Source: Pseudofrankia coriaricola
Lineage (GTDB): Bacteria; Actinomycetota; Actinomycetes; Frankiales; Frankiaceae
DNA length: 64,000 nucleotides
Direction of reading: 5' to 3'
Assembly: GCF_001854805.1 (NCBI RefSeq)
Contig: NZ_MBLO01000210.1
Location: forward strand, 124,001 to 188,000
Below the pieces are notes generated by a model, which worked only from the letters and a program-made list of their open reading frames with translations, had not been told where the DNA came from and made no database searches. The translations under genes and the position numbers were made by a program. Shown in pieces: positions 55,824 to 64,000 of the stretch. Numbering within the stretch: position 1 is the stretch's first letter; every line of letters starts with the position of its first letter.

Positions 55824-58019
55824 GTGCGCACACTCGGCTCGCGGTACGTCCTGCACGAGCTGCTCGGGCAGGGCACCACCGGCGAGGTGTGGCGGGCCAG
55901 CCGCCGCGACGACGGTGCCGCCGTCGCCGTGAAGATGCTGCGCCCCGAGTTCGCCGACGACCCGGTAGTGGTCGACCGGTTTCTGCGAGAGTGGCAGATC
56001 CTCTACGACATTGACAGCCCCGATCTGGTACGCGTTCTCGATCTGGTCAACGAGCGGGACGCGCTGGCGATCGTCATGGAGCTCGTCGAGGGCACCGACC
56101 TGCGCGAGTACCTGCGCCACGAGGCGCCGCTGCCGGTCGACGAGGCCGTACGGATCGTCATCGACGTGCTGTGGGCACTCGACAACGTGCACGGCGCGGG
56201 CGTGGTGCACCGCGACGTCAAGCCGGAGAACGTGCTGCTGGAGAGCCGCGGCAACGGCCCGGCGGTCCGGCTCACCGACTTCGGTATCGCCCGGATGGTG
56301 GACACCCTGTCCCGCGGCCGCACCCCGGCCACCGGCCCGATCGGCACACCGCTCTACATGGCCCCGGAGCTCGGCACCAGCACGCCGCCCACCCCCGCCG
56401 TCGACATCTACTCCGCCGGCATCGTGCTCTACGAGCTGCTCGCCGGCATGCCGCCATTCGACGAGGCGAACCCGGCCGACATGCTCGCCGCGCATCGCGA
56501 GCAGGAGCCGCTGCCCATCAAGGGCGTGCCGCGGCCGGTGTGGGACGTTCTGGCGGCGATGCTGGCCAAGTCGCCGGCGCACCGCCCGCCGACGGCCGCC
56601 GAGGCGGCGCGCGCGCTGGAGTCCGCGCTGCGCCGCGACCGGGACCGCGACCTGGACCTGGACCTGGACGACGACCGGCGGCGAAACGACGACCGGGACT
56701 GGGACCGTCGCGAGGACACCTGGGAGCGCGGCGTCCCGGACCGCCGGAACGAGGCCGGCGACGCCATGGCCGGCGCCGGCGGCCGGCGCACCGCCGCCGC
56801 TGCGGCCGCCGGTGCGGGTGCGGGTGCGGCGCTCGGCATGACGAAGGTCGCCCACGCCGAGGCCGGCCAGGGAGGTCCGCCATACGGACCCGGCCGGGGC
56901 TACCCCGATGACGACTGGAACCCGGACGCGGCCACCGGCCTGATGCCGCCCGTGCCGGGGCCCCGCCCCGGCGGGCCGCGCGGCGGCGGCGCCTGGGACG
57001 ACGACCACGACGCGCCGACGGGCATACTCCCGCCCGTCCCCGGCGCCGGCCCGGGCGGCCCGCGGCGCGGCTGGGACGACGATGACGAGCCGCCGACCGG
57101 CGGCCAGCCGGTCCGGGTACCCGGCCGCGCCGGGGCGACCCAGTCCGACCGCAACACGGTGATCTCGGCCATTCCCGCCTCGCGCCAGCCCGCGCCCGGA
57201 GGTGGCGGCGGACGGCCCCCCAGCCAGAACAACCGCCAGCAGCGACTCAAGATCGCCGCCGGAGCGGCGCTCGTCGTCGCCCTCATCGCGGGCGCCGGCG
57301 GCTGGGCGCTGGCCGCGTCGACCGGCGGCCAGTCCGGGGCCACCGACACCGGCAGCGAGTCCTCCGTCGGCGCGCCGGGCGTCAGGTCGACCCCGTTCGT
57401 CGACACCTCCGGCAACATCATCGACCCGGCGGCCACGGCGCCGTATGCCACGGTTGTAAACGGCACGACAGTCATGGTCACCCCCAAGTCCTCGGCCTCC
57501 GGCGCGTCGACGAAGCCCGGTTCTCCGTCGAACTCGACCGCCGCCGGCGCGCCGACGACCAGCGCCGCCCCGACGACACCGTCGACCGCGACCGTCCCCA
57601 ACCTGATCGGCCAGAACGTGAGTGACGCTCAAGCCGCGGTCGCCGACGCCGGTTTCACCAACCAACTGCAGACGCAGCAGAAGTGCTTCGATTCGGACAC
57701 GCCGATCGGGGAGATCCAGTCGCAGGCACCGGCCGCGGGCTCCCGGGCGGACAGGTCCACCACGGTCTCCGCGGTTGTCGCCGGTGACTGCGTCACGGTG
57801 CCCAACGTCGTCGGGATGTCGGTTGCCGACGCCAAGTCCGCGCTGGAGAGTAGAGGCTTCGCCGTGGGCTACCCATGGGGGACCTGCGACTACGGCACCT
57901 CCAGCGTCACCGGCCAGAGCCCGGCGAACGGCTCACGGCAGCTCCGATCAAGCTGGGTGAACATCGCCTACGACTGCAAGGCGTCGCCGCCGCCGCCCTC
58001 GTCCCCGTCAAGCGGCTGA
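55824..58019 (+). CDS. PASTA-domain Ser/Thr protein kinase
   Basis: A PknB-like membrane kinase of 731 residues. The kinase domain (1-270) has GQGTTGEVWR, AVKML with the ATP Lys, VVHRDVKPENVLL, LTDFGIARM and GTPLYMAPELG. A long Asp/Arg/Pro/Gly juxtamembrane segment follows, then one membrane helix near 475-498 (IAAGAALVVALIAGAGGWAL), a Ser/Thr linker, and two PASTA repeats near 590 and 657 (VPNLIGQNVSDAQAAVADAG and VPNVVGMSVADAKSALESRG). Such kinases sense peptidoglycan. GTG at 55824 has GGGGAG 8 bases upstream. Confidence 0.95.
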   Translation: MRTLGSRYVLHELLGQGTTGEVWRASRRDDGAAVAVKMLRPEFADDPVVVDRFLREWQILYDIDSPDLVRVLDLVNERDALAIVMELVEGTDLREYLRHEAPLPVDEAVRIVIDVLWALDNVHGAGVVHRDVKPENVLLESRGNGPAVRLTDFGIARMVDTLSRGRTPATGPIGTPLYMAPELGTSTPPTPAVDIYSAGIVLYELLAGMPPFDEANPADMLAAHREQEPLPIKGVPRPVWDVLAAMLAKSPAHRPPTAAEAARALESALRRDRDRDLDLDLDDDRRRNDDRDWDRREDTWERGVPDRRNEAGDAMAGAGGRRTAAAAAAGAGAGAALGMTKVAHAEAGQGGPPYGPGRGYPDDDWNPDAATGLMPPVPGPRPGGPRGGGAWDDDHDAPTGILPPVPGAGPGGPRRGWDDDDEPPTGGQPVRVPGRAGATQSDRNTVISAIPASRQPAPGGGGGRPPSQNNRQQRLKIAAGAALVVALIAGAGGWALAASTGGQSGATDTGSESSVGAPGVRSTPFVDTSGNIIDPAATAPYATVVNGTTVMVTPKSSASGASTKPGSPSNSTAAGAPTTSAAPTTPSTATVPNLIGQNVSDAQAAVADAGFTNQLQTQQKCFDSDTPIGEIQSQAPAAGSRADRSTTVSAVVAGDCVTVPNVVGMSVADAKSALESRGFAVGYPWGTCDYGTSSVTGQSPANGSRQLRSSWVNIAYDCKASPPPPSSPSSG

Positions 58020-58037
58020 CCCTGGCCATCTGAACTG

Positions 58038-58081
58038 AACAGTCCGGCCCGCCCCGCGTCTCCGGGGTGGGCCGGACTGTT
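58038..58081 (+). terminator. Terminator after the kinase gene
   Basis: AACAGTCCGGCCCGCCCC (58038-58055) pairs with GGGGTGGGCCGGACTGTT (58064-58081), 18 bp with a single G-U pair, loop GCGTCTCC, 18 bases after the stop. Confidence 0.85.
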
Positions 58082-58290
58082 ATCCCGACCAGTGCGGCAC
58101 GTCAGTGACCCGACCCGGCTGCCCGGCGGCAGGTCGCTCGCGGGTGTGGACGACCCGCCGCGTTGGCGCTGGCGGTAGGGACGCCGGCACCCGGACGAAA
58201 CCACGCCGGCCCGAACGACCCGACGCTCCAGCGGGTGGTGGCGCGGCCAGGACAGTGATTGTCGGACCCCAGCCACAGGCCGCTGGCGTG

Positions 58291-60045
58291 TCAGCCTGAG
58301 CGGTCCAGGGGGAAGTCGTCGGGTGTCCGCCAGGACGACGCGACGCGGCGCCCCAGCGGGGCGGAGTGGCCAGGACCACCGCCACCGTCCAGGGCGATGC
58401 GGCCAGGGGCGGGGGCGTCGGCAGGGATGGGCCCGTGGGAGGGCCAGTCCCAGCGCGGCGGGCGCTGGCCCGCCAGCGGCGGCGTGGGGGCCAGCGCGGG
58501 CTCGTCGTGGGGGTAGTCCTGGGCCAGGCGCTCGGGACGCAGCCCCGGCAGGTCGGGCATGTTCGGAAGGTGGGTCGGGTCGTTGGTGGGCAGCGACAGC
58601 TCGGCGGCCCACATGTCGACCTCGACGTTGATCTCGCCGCCGTCCGCCGTCATCCGCAGCCGGCCGCCATGCACCTCGACCAGCCGGCGCACCACGTACA
58701 GGCCCATGCCAGCGCCGTCGATCGACCTCGTCGCCGAGCCGTCCCGCTGAGTGAACGGCTCGAACAGCCGGTCGATCGTCTCCTTGTCGAGGTCGGGCCC
58801 CTGGTTGCGGACCCGCAGCACGACCTCGTCACCGACCCGGCCCGCGATGAGACGGACGGGGGTCCCCGGCCAGGAGTGCACGAGCGCGTTGTCGACCAGG
58901 TTCGCGACCACCTGGTGCAGCGCCTGGCGGGACATCCGCACCGGCAGGTGCTCGGGCAGGTCGACCGCCACGGCGCCCGCCATGGAGGCGTGGCGCAGGC
59001 TGCCGAGCGCCTCGTGGACCACCTCGGGCAGGTCGGAGACGGTGTTGTCGTCGATGCCGGTCGCGGTCGCCGCGGTCAGCATGTTCTCCAGCAACCGGGA
59101 CAGCCGCTCGGAGGAGTTCAGCGCCGAGTCGAGCATGACGTCCAACTGCTCGTCGGACATGCGGTGGCGGCGGCGGCGGATCGTCAGCAGGTTGCCGCGG
59201 ATGCCGGCCAGCGGCGTGCGGAACTCGTGGGACACCGTGGCGACCAGGTCGGTGCGGATCTTCTCGGTCTCCTCCAGCCGCGCCATCAGGCTCTGCTGGC
59301 CCTCGTAGAGCTGGTGGCGGTAGCGCTCCGTCCGGCGGCGCTCCTTTTGGTTGTAGTGCCAGAAGACGACCTGGGCGCAGGCGAGCGCGACGATGAAGCC
59401 GGCGTGCATCGCGGCCAGCATCAGTGCGCTGTGCCGGGCGTTGTCGGTGAGCGCGCCCGGGCTGACCAGGTAGCGCAGCACCAGGTTCGAGATGAAGACG
59501 AACCCGATCGCCAGCACGTACACGGACCAGTCCTCGTACAGCGCGATCAGCGCGACGACGACGAAGAAGTGGAAGTACATCGGGCCGAGCCCGTCCGAGA
59601 GGTGGACGAGCACCACCGAGCAGCACAGCAGCCCGAGGCTCGCGGCCAGCGCCCGGACCCGTCGCGCGCCCGGCAGCGCGGCCGCGCCGAACAGCAGCAG
59701 CGACGGGCTCGCGGCCGCCAGGCCGTGCGTGAGGCTGAAGTCGCGCAGGAGCGCGTAGCCGACGATCGCCGGCAGGTGCAGCGCGAGGATCCACTTCAGC
59801 AACCGGTGACGAGCGGTCCAGTCCTCGAACGGCAGCCGGTGGCCGTGGGGCACCAGGCTCGCGACCCACCCGCCGGCGCGGCCGGCCCTGCTGTGCGCAT
59901 CCGTCTGGCTGGGCTTCTCGGCCTGCCGGTGACGCTCGGCGGCGGGACGCTCAGACCGGACACCGACGTGTTTGGTCCGCGCGGCGCGCGCCCGCTCATG
60001 CCGACGCCGCGCCCGCTCTCCGAAGGGGGGACCGGCGGCGGACAT
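58291..60045 (-). CDS. Membrane sensor histidine kinase
   Basis: A 584-residue histidine kinase without an adjacent response regulator. Residues 83-230 carry about six membrane segments (WILALHLPAIVGYALL, ALAASLGLLCCSVVLVHL, GPMYFHFFVVVALIALYEDW, YVLAIGFVFISNLVLRYLV, AMHAGFIVALACAQVVFW). The kinase core follows: H-box VATVSHEFRTPLAGIRGN with the phospho-His, N-box HQVVANLVDNALVHSW, and the G-box GAGMGLYVVRRLVEVHGG. The C-terminal 110 residues are Pro-rich. The FHFFVVVALIALYEDW segment resembles a membrane module also found in chemoreceptors; its ligand is unknown. Confidence 0.93.
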   Translation of the reverse strand: MSAAGPPFGERARRRHERARAARTKHVGVRSERPAAERHRQAEKPSQTDAHSRAGRAGGWVASLVPHGHRLPFEDWTARHRLLKWILALHLPAIVGYALLRDFSLTHGLAAASPSLLLFGAAALPGARRVRALAASLGLLCCSVVLVHLSDGLGPMYFHFFVVVALIALYEDWSVYVLAIGFVFISNLVLRYLVSPGALTDNARHSALMLAAMHAGFIVALACAQVVFWHYNQKERRRTERYRHQLYEGQQSLMARLEETEKIRTDLVATVSHEFRTPLAGIRGNLLTIRRRRHRMSDEQLDVMLDSALNSSERLSRLLENMLTAATATGIDDNTVSDLPEVVHEALGSLRHASMAGAVAVDLPEHLPVRMSRQALHQVVANLVDNALVHSWPGTPVRLIAGRVGDEVVLRVRNQGPDLDKETIDRLFEPFTQRDGSATRSIDGAGMGLYVVRRLVEVHGGRLRMTADGGEINVEVDMWAAELSLPTNDPTHLPNMPDLPGLRPERLAQDYPHDEPALAPTPPLAGQRPPRWDWPSHGPIPADAPAPGRIALDGGGGPGHSAPLGRRVASSWRTPDDFPLDRSG

Positions 60046-60333
60046 CCGCGCAAGTTTCTACCGAGACGACCGGTAGCCGCCATGGTTGTCAAGGGTGGTG
60101 TGTGATGGCGACAGTGTCCACTTTTGACTAGGCACTCAGGACCAGCCCGGAACAGGCTAGACGGAGCATGGCGCCGCAAGGCGGCCACCGACAGTGTGGT
60201 CCGCGTCGGCGCCCCAAGGGAAGCCTTCGCTTCCACTGGTTTCGCGGACAACGGTGTACGGGTCACAAGCCCGTCACTGTCGGCGAGACAGCACCGTCGC
60301 AGGTCCCAGGTTGTTGCCCACGAGGAGGACACC

Positions 60334-60654
60334 GTGCCCCCAGTCGCCCTGACCGTCGCGTCTGCCCCGGCCTGCCTGTCGTCCCGGCGAGCCGCCGCCG
60401 TCGCCCCGTGCCCGAGCACCACGGAGGCTGTCCCGATGCCCGCGCTCGCGCCCGTCCTCCCGGAGCAGCCGGCCGCGCGTCCCCACCTGCGCCTCGTGAC
60501 CGCCGCCGCCTCGCCTCGGGTCGACGACGTCGACGAGGCCGAGGTCATCGAGATCGTCCACGGCCACGGTGGCCCCGCCTCCTGCCGCTGCCGCGCCTGC
60601 ACGATGGCCCGGCACCCCGCCGCCCTCCTCCCCCGTCTCACCGTCGTCCGCTAA
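60334..60654 (+). CDS. Small protein with CxC-x2-C motif
   Basis: A 106-residue unknown protein. GAGGAGG lies 5 bases before GTG 60334, so translation is likely. The first 70 residues are Ala/Pro-rich; the end (VDEAEVIEIVHGHGGPASCR then CRACTMARH) holds three cysteines in SCRCRAC, which could bind metal. I know no family for it. The terminator at 60746 may end its mRNA. Confidence 0.6.
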   Translation: MPPVALTVASAPACLSSRRAAAVAPCPSTTEAVPMPALAPVLPEQPAARPHLRLVTAAASPRVDDVDEAEVIEIVHGHGGPASCRCRACTMARHPAALLPRLTVVR

Positions 60655-60745
60655 CCGGACCGGGAGAGAAGTAGCCGCCATAGCCACTCGCGCCTGCCTG
60701 GGCTTTCCAGCTCAGGCAGGCCGCGGAGGCATCGCGAACAGCAAG

Positions 60746-60781
60746 AAGCCCGTCAGATCGCTTGGATGATCTGACGGGCTT
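60746..60781. terminator. Bidirectional terminator
   Basis: AAGCCCGTCAGATC (60746-60759) pairs perfectly with GATCTGACGGGCTT (60768-60781), loop GCTTGGAT, followed by T and C. It can end the small gene at 60334-60654 and, on the other strand, the tRNA-Glu transcript. Confidence 0.82.
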
Positions 60782-60791
60782 TCAAGCTTCT

Positions 60792-60995
60792 TCAAGCAAC
60801 CCCCGAGCCTGTCGAAGCCAGACACCGGGCGTCCGGGGATGACCGCCGGAACAACATGGCAGCCAACGGGAAGATGACCGAAAGGTCATCAACTCAAGCA
60901 ACCCCCGAGCCTGGCGAAGCCAGACACTGGGAGTCCGGGGGTGGCCCCCGGAGCAAAATCGCGGCCGACGGGAAGATGACCAAAGGTCATCGAAC
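60792..60995. repeat. 102-bp tandem duplication downstream of tRNA-Glu
   Basis: Two copies at 60792-60893 and 60894-60995, exact period 102, most positions identical (both begin TCAAGCAACCCCCGAGCCTG and end in AAAGGTCATC). Both contain a hairpin CTGGCGAAGCCAG or its variant. Because 102 is a multiple of three, a minus-strand frame from 61000 would encode a duplicated 34-residue peptide (GGHPRTPGVWLRQARGLLE), but no ribosome binding site supports it. Confidence 0.85.
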
Positions 60996-61011
60996 AGCAT
61001 CGGCCAGCTCG

Positions 61012-61084
61012 TAGCCCCGACCGGATTCGAACCGGCGCTACCGCCTTGAGAGGGCGGCGTCCTAGGCCACTAGACGACGGGGCC
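61012..61084 (-). tRNA. tRNA-Glu (anticodon CTC)
   Basis: On the minus strand the gene starts GGCCCCGTCGTCTAGTGGCC, has the anticodon arm CCGCC-CTCTCAA-GGCGG with anticodon CTC, the T-arm GCCGGTTCGAATCCGGT, and closes with CGGGGCT plus discriminator A. CCA is not encoded. 73 bases. Confidence 0.96.
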
Positions 61085-61179
61085 AGACTTTTAAAAGCAT
61101 CTACCACGCGCTCGCCGCAGTATGTCTCCACCCCGCGACGTCCCACACCATACACGACATCCGCCCGCCCCGGTGGGGG

Positions 61180-61234
61180 GTGTCGGGGGGGCGAAGCCCC
61201 CTGACACGGGGGTTCCAGGGAGTCGCCCCCCTGG
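61180..61234. repeat. Twin GC hairpins between the two tRNA genes
   Basis: GTGTCGGGGG, then GGCGAAGCC-type loop and CCCCTGACAC form one hairpin (61180-61207); CCAGGG (61215-61220) and CCCTGG (61229-61234) form a second. Similar GGGGCGAAGCCCC hairpins are common next to actinobacterial genes. The loop GGCGAAGCC is the same as the centre of family A. Confidence 0.7.
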
Positions 61235-61286
61235 GCAGACATCGAGGCCCCGGGGAGCCGATCAACGATCGGCGAACAGGGCCTTG

Positions 61287-61358
61287 CTGGGGTACCAGGA
61301 CTCGAACCTAGACTAACGGAACCAGAATCCGTTGGGCTGCCAATTACCCCATACCCCA
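61287..61358 (-). tRNA. tRNA-Gln (anticodon CTG)
   Basis: Minus strand: acceptor TGGGGTA, D-arm TGGGGTAATTGGCAGCC, anticodon arm ACGGA-TTCTGGT-TCCGT with anticodon CTG, T-arm CTAGGTTCGAGTCCTGG, closing TACCCCA and discriminator G. CCA is not encoded. 72 bases. Confidence 0.96.
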
Positions 61359-61524
61359 TGGGATGCCCGCGTGGGCGTTGCCTACTGTACCGCATCCCGC
61401 GAGGGTGGTTCGCTCCCAGGTCGGGAGATCGAACCGGCATCGAACCGGCCCGGAGAGAGCCGCTCCGGCACGGCCTGGGGGTGGGCTGCGGGGACCGGGT
61501 GGATGGGCTCGATACGGTCGCTGC

Positions 61525-62304
61525 GTGCGTATCGCTAGGTTTACAGACGGCTCGGAGCCAGCCTTCGGCGTGGTGGAGGGCTCGGTCGAGCGCGGCGAGG
61601 CGACCATTGCCGCCCTGACCCCCCACCCGTTCGGGCCTTTCACGTTCACGGGGGCCCGCCGGCCGCTTGGCGAGGTGCGGCTGCTGGCGCCCGTGCTGCC
61701 GAGCAAGGTCCTCGCGGTCGGCAAGAACTACGCCGACCACGTGAAGGAGATGGGTGGCGACGCCCCGCCCGAACGCCCGATCCTCTTCCTCAAACCGTCG
61801 ACCAGCGTCGTCGGCCCCGGTGACCCGATCATCCATCCCGACCCGACCAGCCGGATGGACTACGAGGGCGAACTGGCGATCGTCATCAGCCGGCTGTGCC
61901 GCGATGTACCGCAGGAGCGGGCGATGTCGGTCGTGCTCGGATTCACATGCGCGAACGACGTCACGATGCGCGAGCAGCAAAGTGCCGACGGCCAGTGGAC
62001 CAGAGCCAAGGGCCACGACAGCTTCTGCCCGCTCGGCCCGTGGATCGAGACCGACCTCGACCCTTCGAACGTCGGCCTCCGCACCACCCTCGACGGCGAG
62101 GTCCGCCAGAACTCCACCACCGCGGCCCTCATCCACACGATCCCGCAGCTGATCGCCTACATGTCGGCCGCGATGACGCTGCTGCCTGGCGACGTCCTCC
62201 TCACCGGCACACCCGCCGGCGTCGGCCCGATGCGCCCCGGCCAGACGGTCGCCGTCACCGTCGGCGGCGTCGGCACCCTCACCAACCCCGTCACCGCGCG
62301 CTGA
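61525..62304 (+). CDS. Fumarylacetoacetate hydrolase family protein
   Basis: FAH-family enzymes hydrolyse C-C bonds or decarboxylate small ketoacids using a divalent metal. The core is LAVGKNYADHVKEMG, FLKPSTSVVGPGDPI, MDYEGELAIVISRL (metal-binding E-x-E), FTCANDVTMREQQ, KGHDSFCPLGPWI and LLPGDVLLTGTPAGVGPM. 259 residues. GTG at 61525 lies 9 bases after TACGGT and lacks a ribosome binding site, so a leaderless mRNA is possible. In other actinobacteria this gene precedes gltX; here gltX is not in the window. Confidence 0.93.
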   Translation: MRIARFTDGSEPAFGVVEGSVERGEATIAALTPHPFGPFTFTGARRPLGEVRLLAPVLPSKVLAVGKNYADHVKEMGGDAPPERPILFLKPSTSVVGPGDPIIHPDPTSRMDYEGELAIVISRLCRDVPQERAMSVVLGFTCANDVTMREQQSADGQWTRAKGHDSFCPLGPWIETDLDPSNVGLRTTLDGEVRQNSTTAALIHTIPQLIAYMSAAMTLLPGDVLLTGTPAGVGPMRPGQTVAVTVGGVGTLTNPVTAR

Positions 62305-62591
62305 TCACCGTCACTCGCTCTCAACCCCTCAGAGCCTCGGCGCGGGTACCGGGCCGGTCCGCCACCGTGGGTGACCGGCGCGACGAGACGGGGCAGCCTG
62401 CCCACGCTCGGCACTGTGAGCTGGACCTCGGCCGGGTGGCTGTCAGGCCGGCGCGAGCATGGCAGAGAATTCGGAGCAGATCCGGCGGTGTGCCGTAGCC
62501 GGGGTATGAAGACCCGGTCACACGACTTAGGTCAGCGGACCGCCGGTGGGGGTCCACTGACGAACGAACGGAAACGGACAGAAGGAGCGGC

Positions 62592-62843
62592 ATGACCGAG
62601 GCCGTCTACGAGGTTGGCGCACCGGAGCCCAAGCCGATCGACGAGGAGCTGAGCGTCAAGCTCGGTCACCTGGCGGAGGACGCGATCCTGCGCGGCAAGC
62701 CGAACCGCGACGAGCGGTGCGACAACTGCCTGTACTACCTGGACACCGACAAGGACATCTCGTACTGCTGGCACCCGAAGCTGCGGATCCTGGTCGGCGG
62801 CCCGTGGTGGTGCCAGTGGTGGGAGGAGATCCCCGAGGACTGA
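62592..62843 (+). CDS. Small four-cysteine, HiPIP-like protein
   Basis: An 83-residue protein with AGGAG 5 bases before ATG. Its second half reads RCDNCLYYLDTDKDISYCWH and ends GGPWWCQWWEEIPED, giving Cys-x2-Cys, Cys and Trp-Cys. This order and the aromatic residues resemble the 4Fe-4S site of high-potential iron-sulfur proteins and of the small subunits of some glycyl-radical enzymes. There is no signal peptide. The cluster is inferred, not shown. Confidence 0.8.
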   Translation: MTEAVYEVGAPEPKPIDEELSVKLGHLAEDAILRGKPNRDERCDNCLYYLDTDKDISYCWHPKLRILVGGPWWCQWWEEIPED

Positions 62844-63002
62844 CCACAGTCCGAGGCAGGACGGTTCCGAGGCAGGACGGTACCGGCGGGCCGGGGCAAG
62901 CGGGCACGGTGTGCGCGCGAACCCGGCCCGCCGTCGCGTCAGGGACGCTGTTGCCTCCGACGGTCACCCTCACAAGATCCCGGGAAAGGCCCCCGGAAAG
63001 GT

Positions 63003-63686
63003 CTAGCGGCGGTGCCCGGCCGCGCGGCGGGTGTCCCGGGGCTCGGTGGTCGCCTCGGCCGCCGACCGCCCGGCCCGAGCCAAGGGCGGCGAAACGAGCC
63101 ACGGGTGGCGCAGGTCGTGGTACGTCGGCTCACCGGTGAGCTCACGCATGTCGAAGAGGACCTCCTCGATCTCCGGGAGCTGTTCGCCATGCTCGCCGGC
63201 GCGCGCCAGCTCCTCGGAGCTGAAGTAGAACACCCGGACGAACCGGCCGTCCGGGCCAACCGCGGCCAGACCGCCGATGATGTCCTGCCGGCCCTCCGGA
63301 AGGTAGCGGAGCAGTTCCTTCTCCAGGGACCGCAGCCGCCACGGGTCGGTGGTGCGGCCCTGGATGACCTGCACGAAGCCCGCGTCGTCGGAGCCACCCT
63401 CGATCATCAGCACGGCGTCGGCGAACTCGGTGGTGACCACCGGGCCCAGGAAGAGCCGCTCCGTCCTGGCCCACCATTCCCGGTGGTCGGAGCGGGCCGA
63501 GAGCTTTGCCAGTGCCTCAACCGAGGCGAACCGGCTGAGACAGATAAACCGGTCGTCCTCGGTGATGCCGGCCGTCGAGCCCAGCCAGCCAGGCGTGCCC
63601 GATCCGATGTCGGCAAGCCACCGCTCGTGCTGGGCCCGCATCGCTGCGCGGTCCGGCACCCTTCCCTGGATCACCTGCAGAAACAT
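63003..63686 (-). CDS. Duplicated ABM-like (dimeric alpha-beta barrel) protein
   Basis: A 227-residue protein with two similar halves: MFLQVIQGRVPDRAAMRAQH near residue 1 and FVQVIQGRTTDPWRLRSLEK near 105. Each has the beta-alpha-beta pattern of small monooxygenase/dabb-type barrels (RFICLSRFASVEALAKLS, RFVRVFYFSSEELARAG). The second half ends in a conserved-looking YHDLRHPWLVSP. Function unknown. ATG at 63686 has GGAGG 5 bases upstream. The fused pair would form a pseudo-dimer. Confidence 0.8.
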   Translation of the reverse strand: MFLQVIQGRVPDRAAMRAQHERWLADIGSGTPGWLGSTAGITEDDRFICLSRFASVEALAKLSARSDHREWWARTERLFLGPVVTTEFADAVLMIEGGSDDAGFVQVIQGRTTDPWRLRSLEKELLRYLPEGRQDIIGGLAAVGPDGRFVRVFYFSSEELARAGEHGEQLPEIEEVLFDMRELTGEPTYHDLRHPWLVSPPLARAGRSAAEATTEPRDTRRAAGHRR

Positions 63687-64000
63687 CACGACCTCCGCGC
63701 CGCGTCCCACCCGTAACCACGAACGGACGGACCGTAACCCCGGACGGCCACAACTTCGAACCGATCTTCAGGGTGTCGGTGACAGCGGCCGTCCAGGCCG
63801 CGGCGCCACCGCCTCCACCGGTCCGACCTCACATGAGCGCCGTCCCCAAGGGAACACCGGGCCCGACAAAGGGCACTCACGGCTGGCCGGCTGGCCGCCG
63901 TCCAGGCCCGCCAGTCGGCATCCACCGCCCAGACCCAACAAGGCCACGCCCCGAAGCGAACGTGGACCCCCGACCCCCCGATCGCGCGGGTCACGTCTGA
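63687..64000. other. Right-hand end of the window
   Basis: No gene is supported in the last 314 bases. The piece GCGGCCGTCCAGGCCG near 63785 and GCCGTCCAGGCCCGCC near 63898 also occur near 44970 and 45075, a minor repeated motif. Confidence 0.4.

Noticed and set aside
60782-61000. 72-codon minus-strand gene over the 102-bp duplication
   Set aside because: No ribosome binding site and the peptide is not recognised; kept only as an observation about the repeat.

Overview
The window is a 64 kb piece of a very GC-rich actinobacterial chromosome, most likely from the Frankia/Pseudofrankia lineage. That placement is an inference from base composition, GTG starts, gene order and the style of the proteins; no rRNA is present to confirm it. 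Almost everything is core chromosome. No integrase cluster, insertion sequence, phage gene or CRISPR array was seen.

Layout. Positions 1-4750 hold the translation/nucleotide block frr-pyrH-tsf-rpsB (all minus strand) and a secreted M23-type protein. Positions 4837-12750 hold xerC and the block lepB-rnhB-DUF2469-yraN-comM-dprA-(unknown), in which most neighbours overlap by a few bases. Positions 13390-24520 carry rplS-trmD-rimM-khpA-rpsP and the SRP/chromosome genes ffh, ftsY and smc. Positions 25700-36500 hold small genes, acyP, a lipoprotein, DUF2786, mutM-rnc-plsX-rpmF-DUF177, coaD-rsmD, recG and rpmB. Positions 37000-46600 hold an SCP2 protein, thiD, a RAM-only Lrp-type protein, DUF3515, ddl, a MurA-family enzyme, gpsA, cofC and an EAL protein. 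Positions 47100-60050 hold a transglutaminase, ppk, HU, leuD/leuC with a divergent IclR regulator, a PASTA Ser/Thr kinase and a membrane histidine kinase. The last 4 kb has tRNA-Glu(CTC), tRNA-Gln(CTG), an FAH-family hydrolase, a four-cysteine HiPIP-like small protein and a tandem-duplicated ABM-like protein.

How the genes work together: translation and ribosome assembly (EF-Ts, S2, L19, S16, L32, L28, RimM, TrmD, RsmD, KhpA), membrane targeting and secretion (Ffh, FtsY, signal peptidase), chromosome maintenance and repair (SMC, XerC, RecG, DprA, ComM, MutM, RNase HII, HU), envelope synthesis (Ddl, MurA-like, GpsA, PlsX-like, M23), cofactors (CoaD, ThiD, CofC) and leucine synthesis with its local regulator.

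The most unusual content is repeated DNA. Family A is a short palindromic element of about 40 bp (arms around a GCGAAGC-type centre, then GATCTGGGAGGTC). It occurs at about 17 places, in spacers and also in frame inside xerC, comM, lepB, rnc, murA and, in part, smc. Family B is an element of about 180 bp that begins at the base after the stop codon of smc, recG and rpmB, always in the sense orientation of the gene. A family A copy is inserted in the recG copy of family B. Several tandem arrays lie in spacers, notably in the leuC/IclR control region, next to tRNA-Glu, between smc and ftsY, and between ddl and murA.
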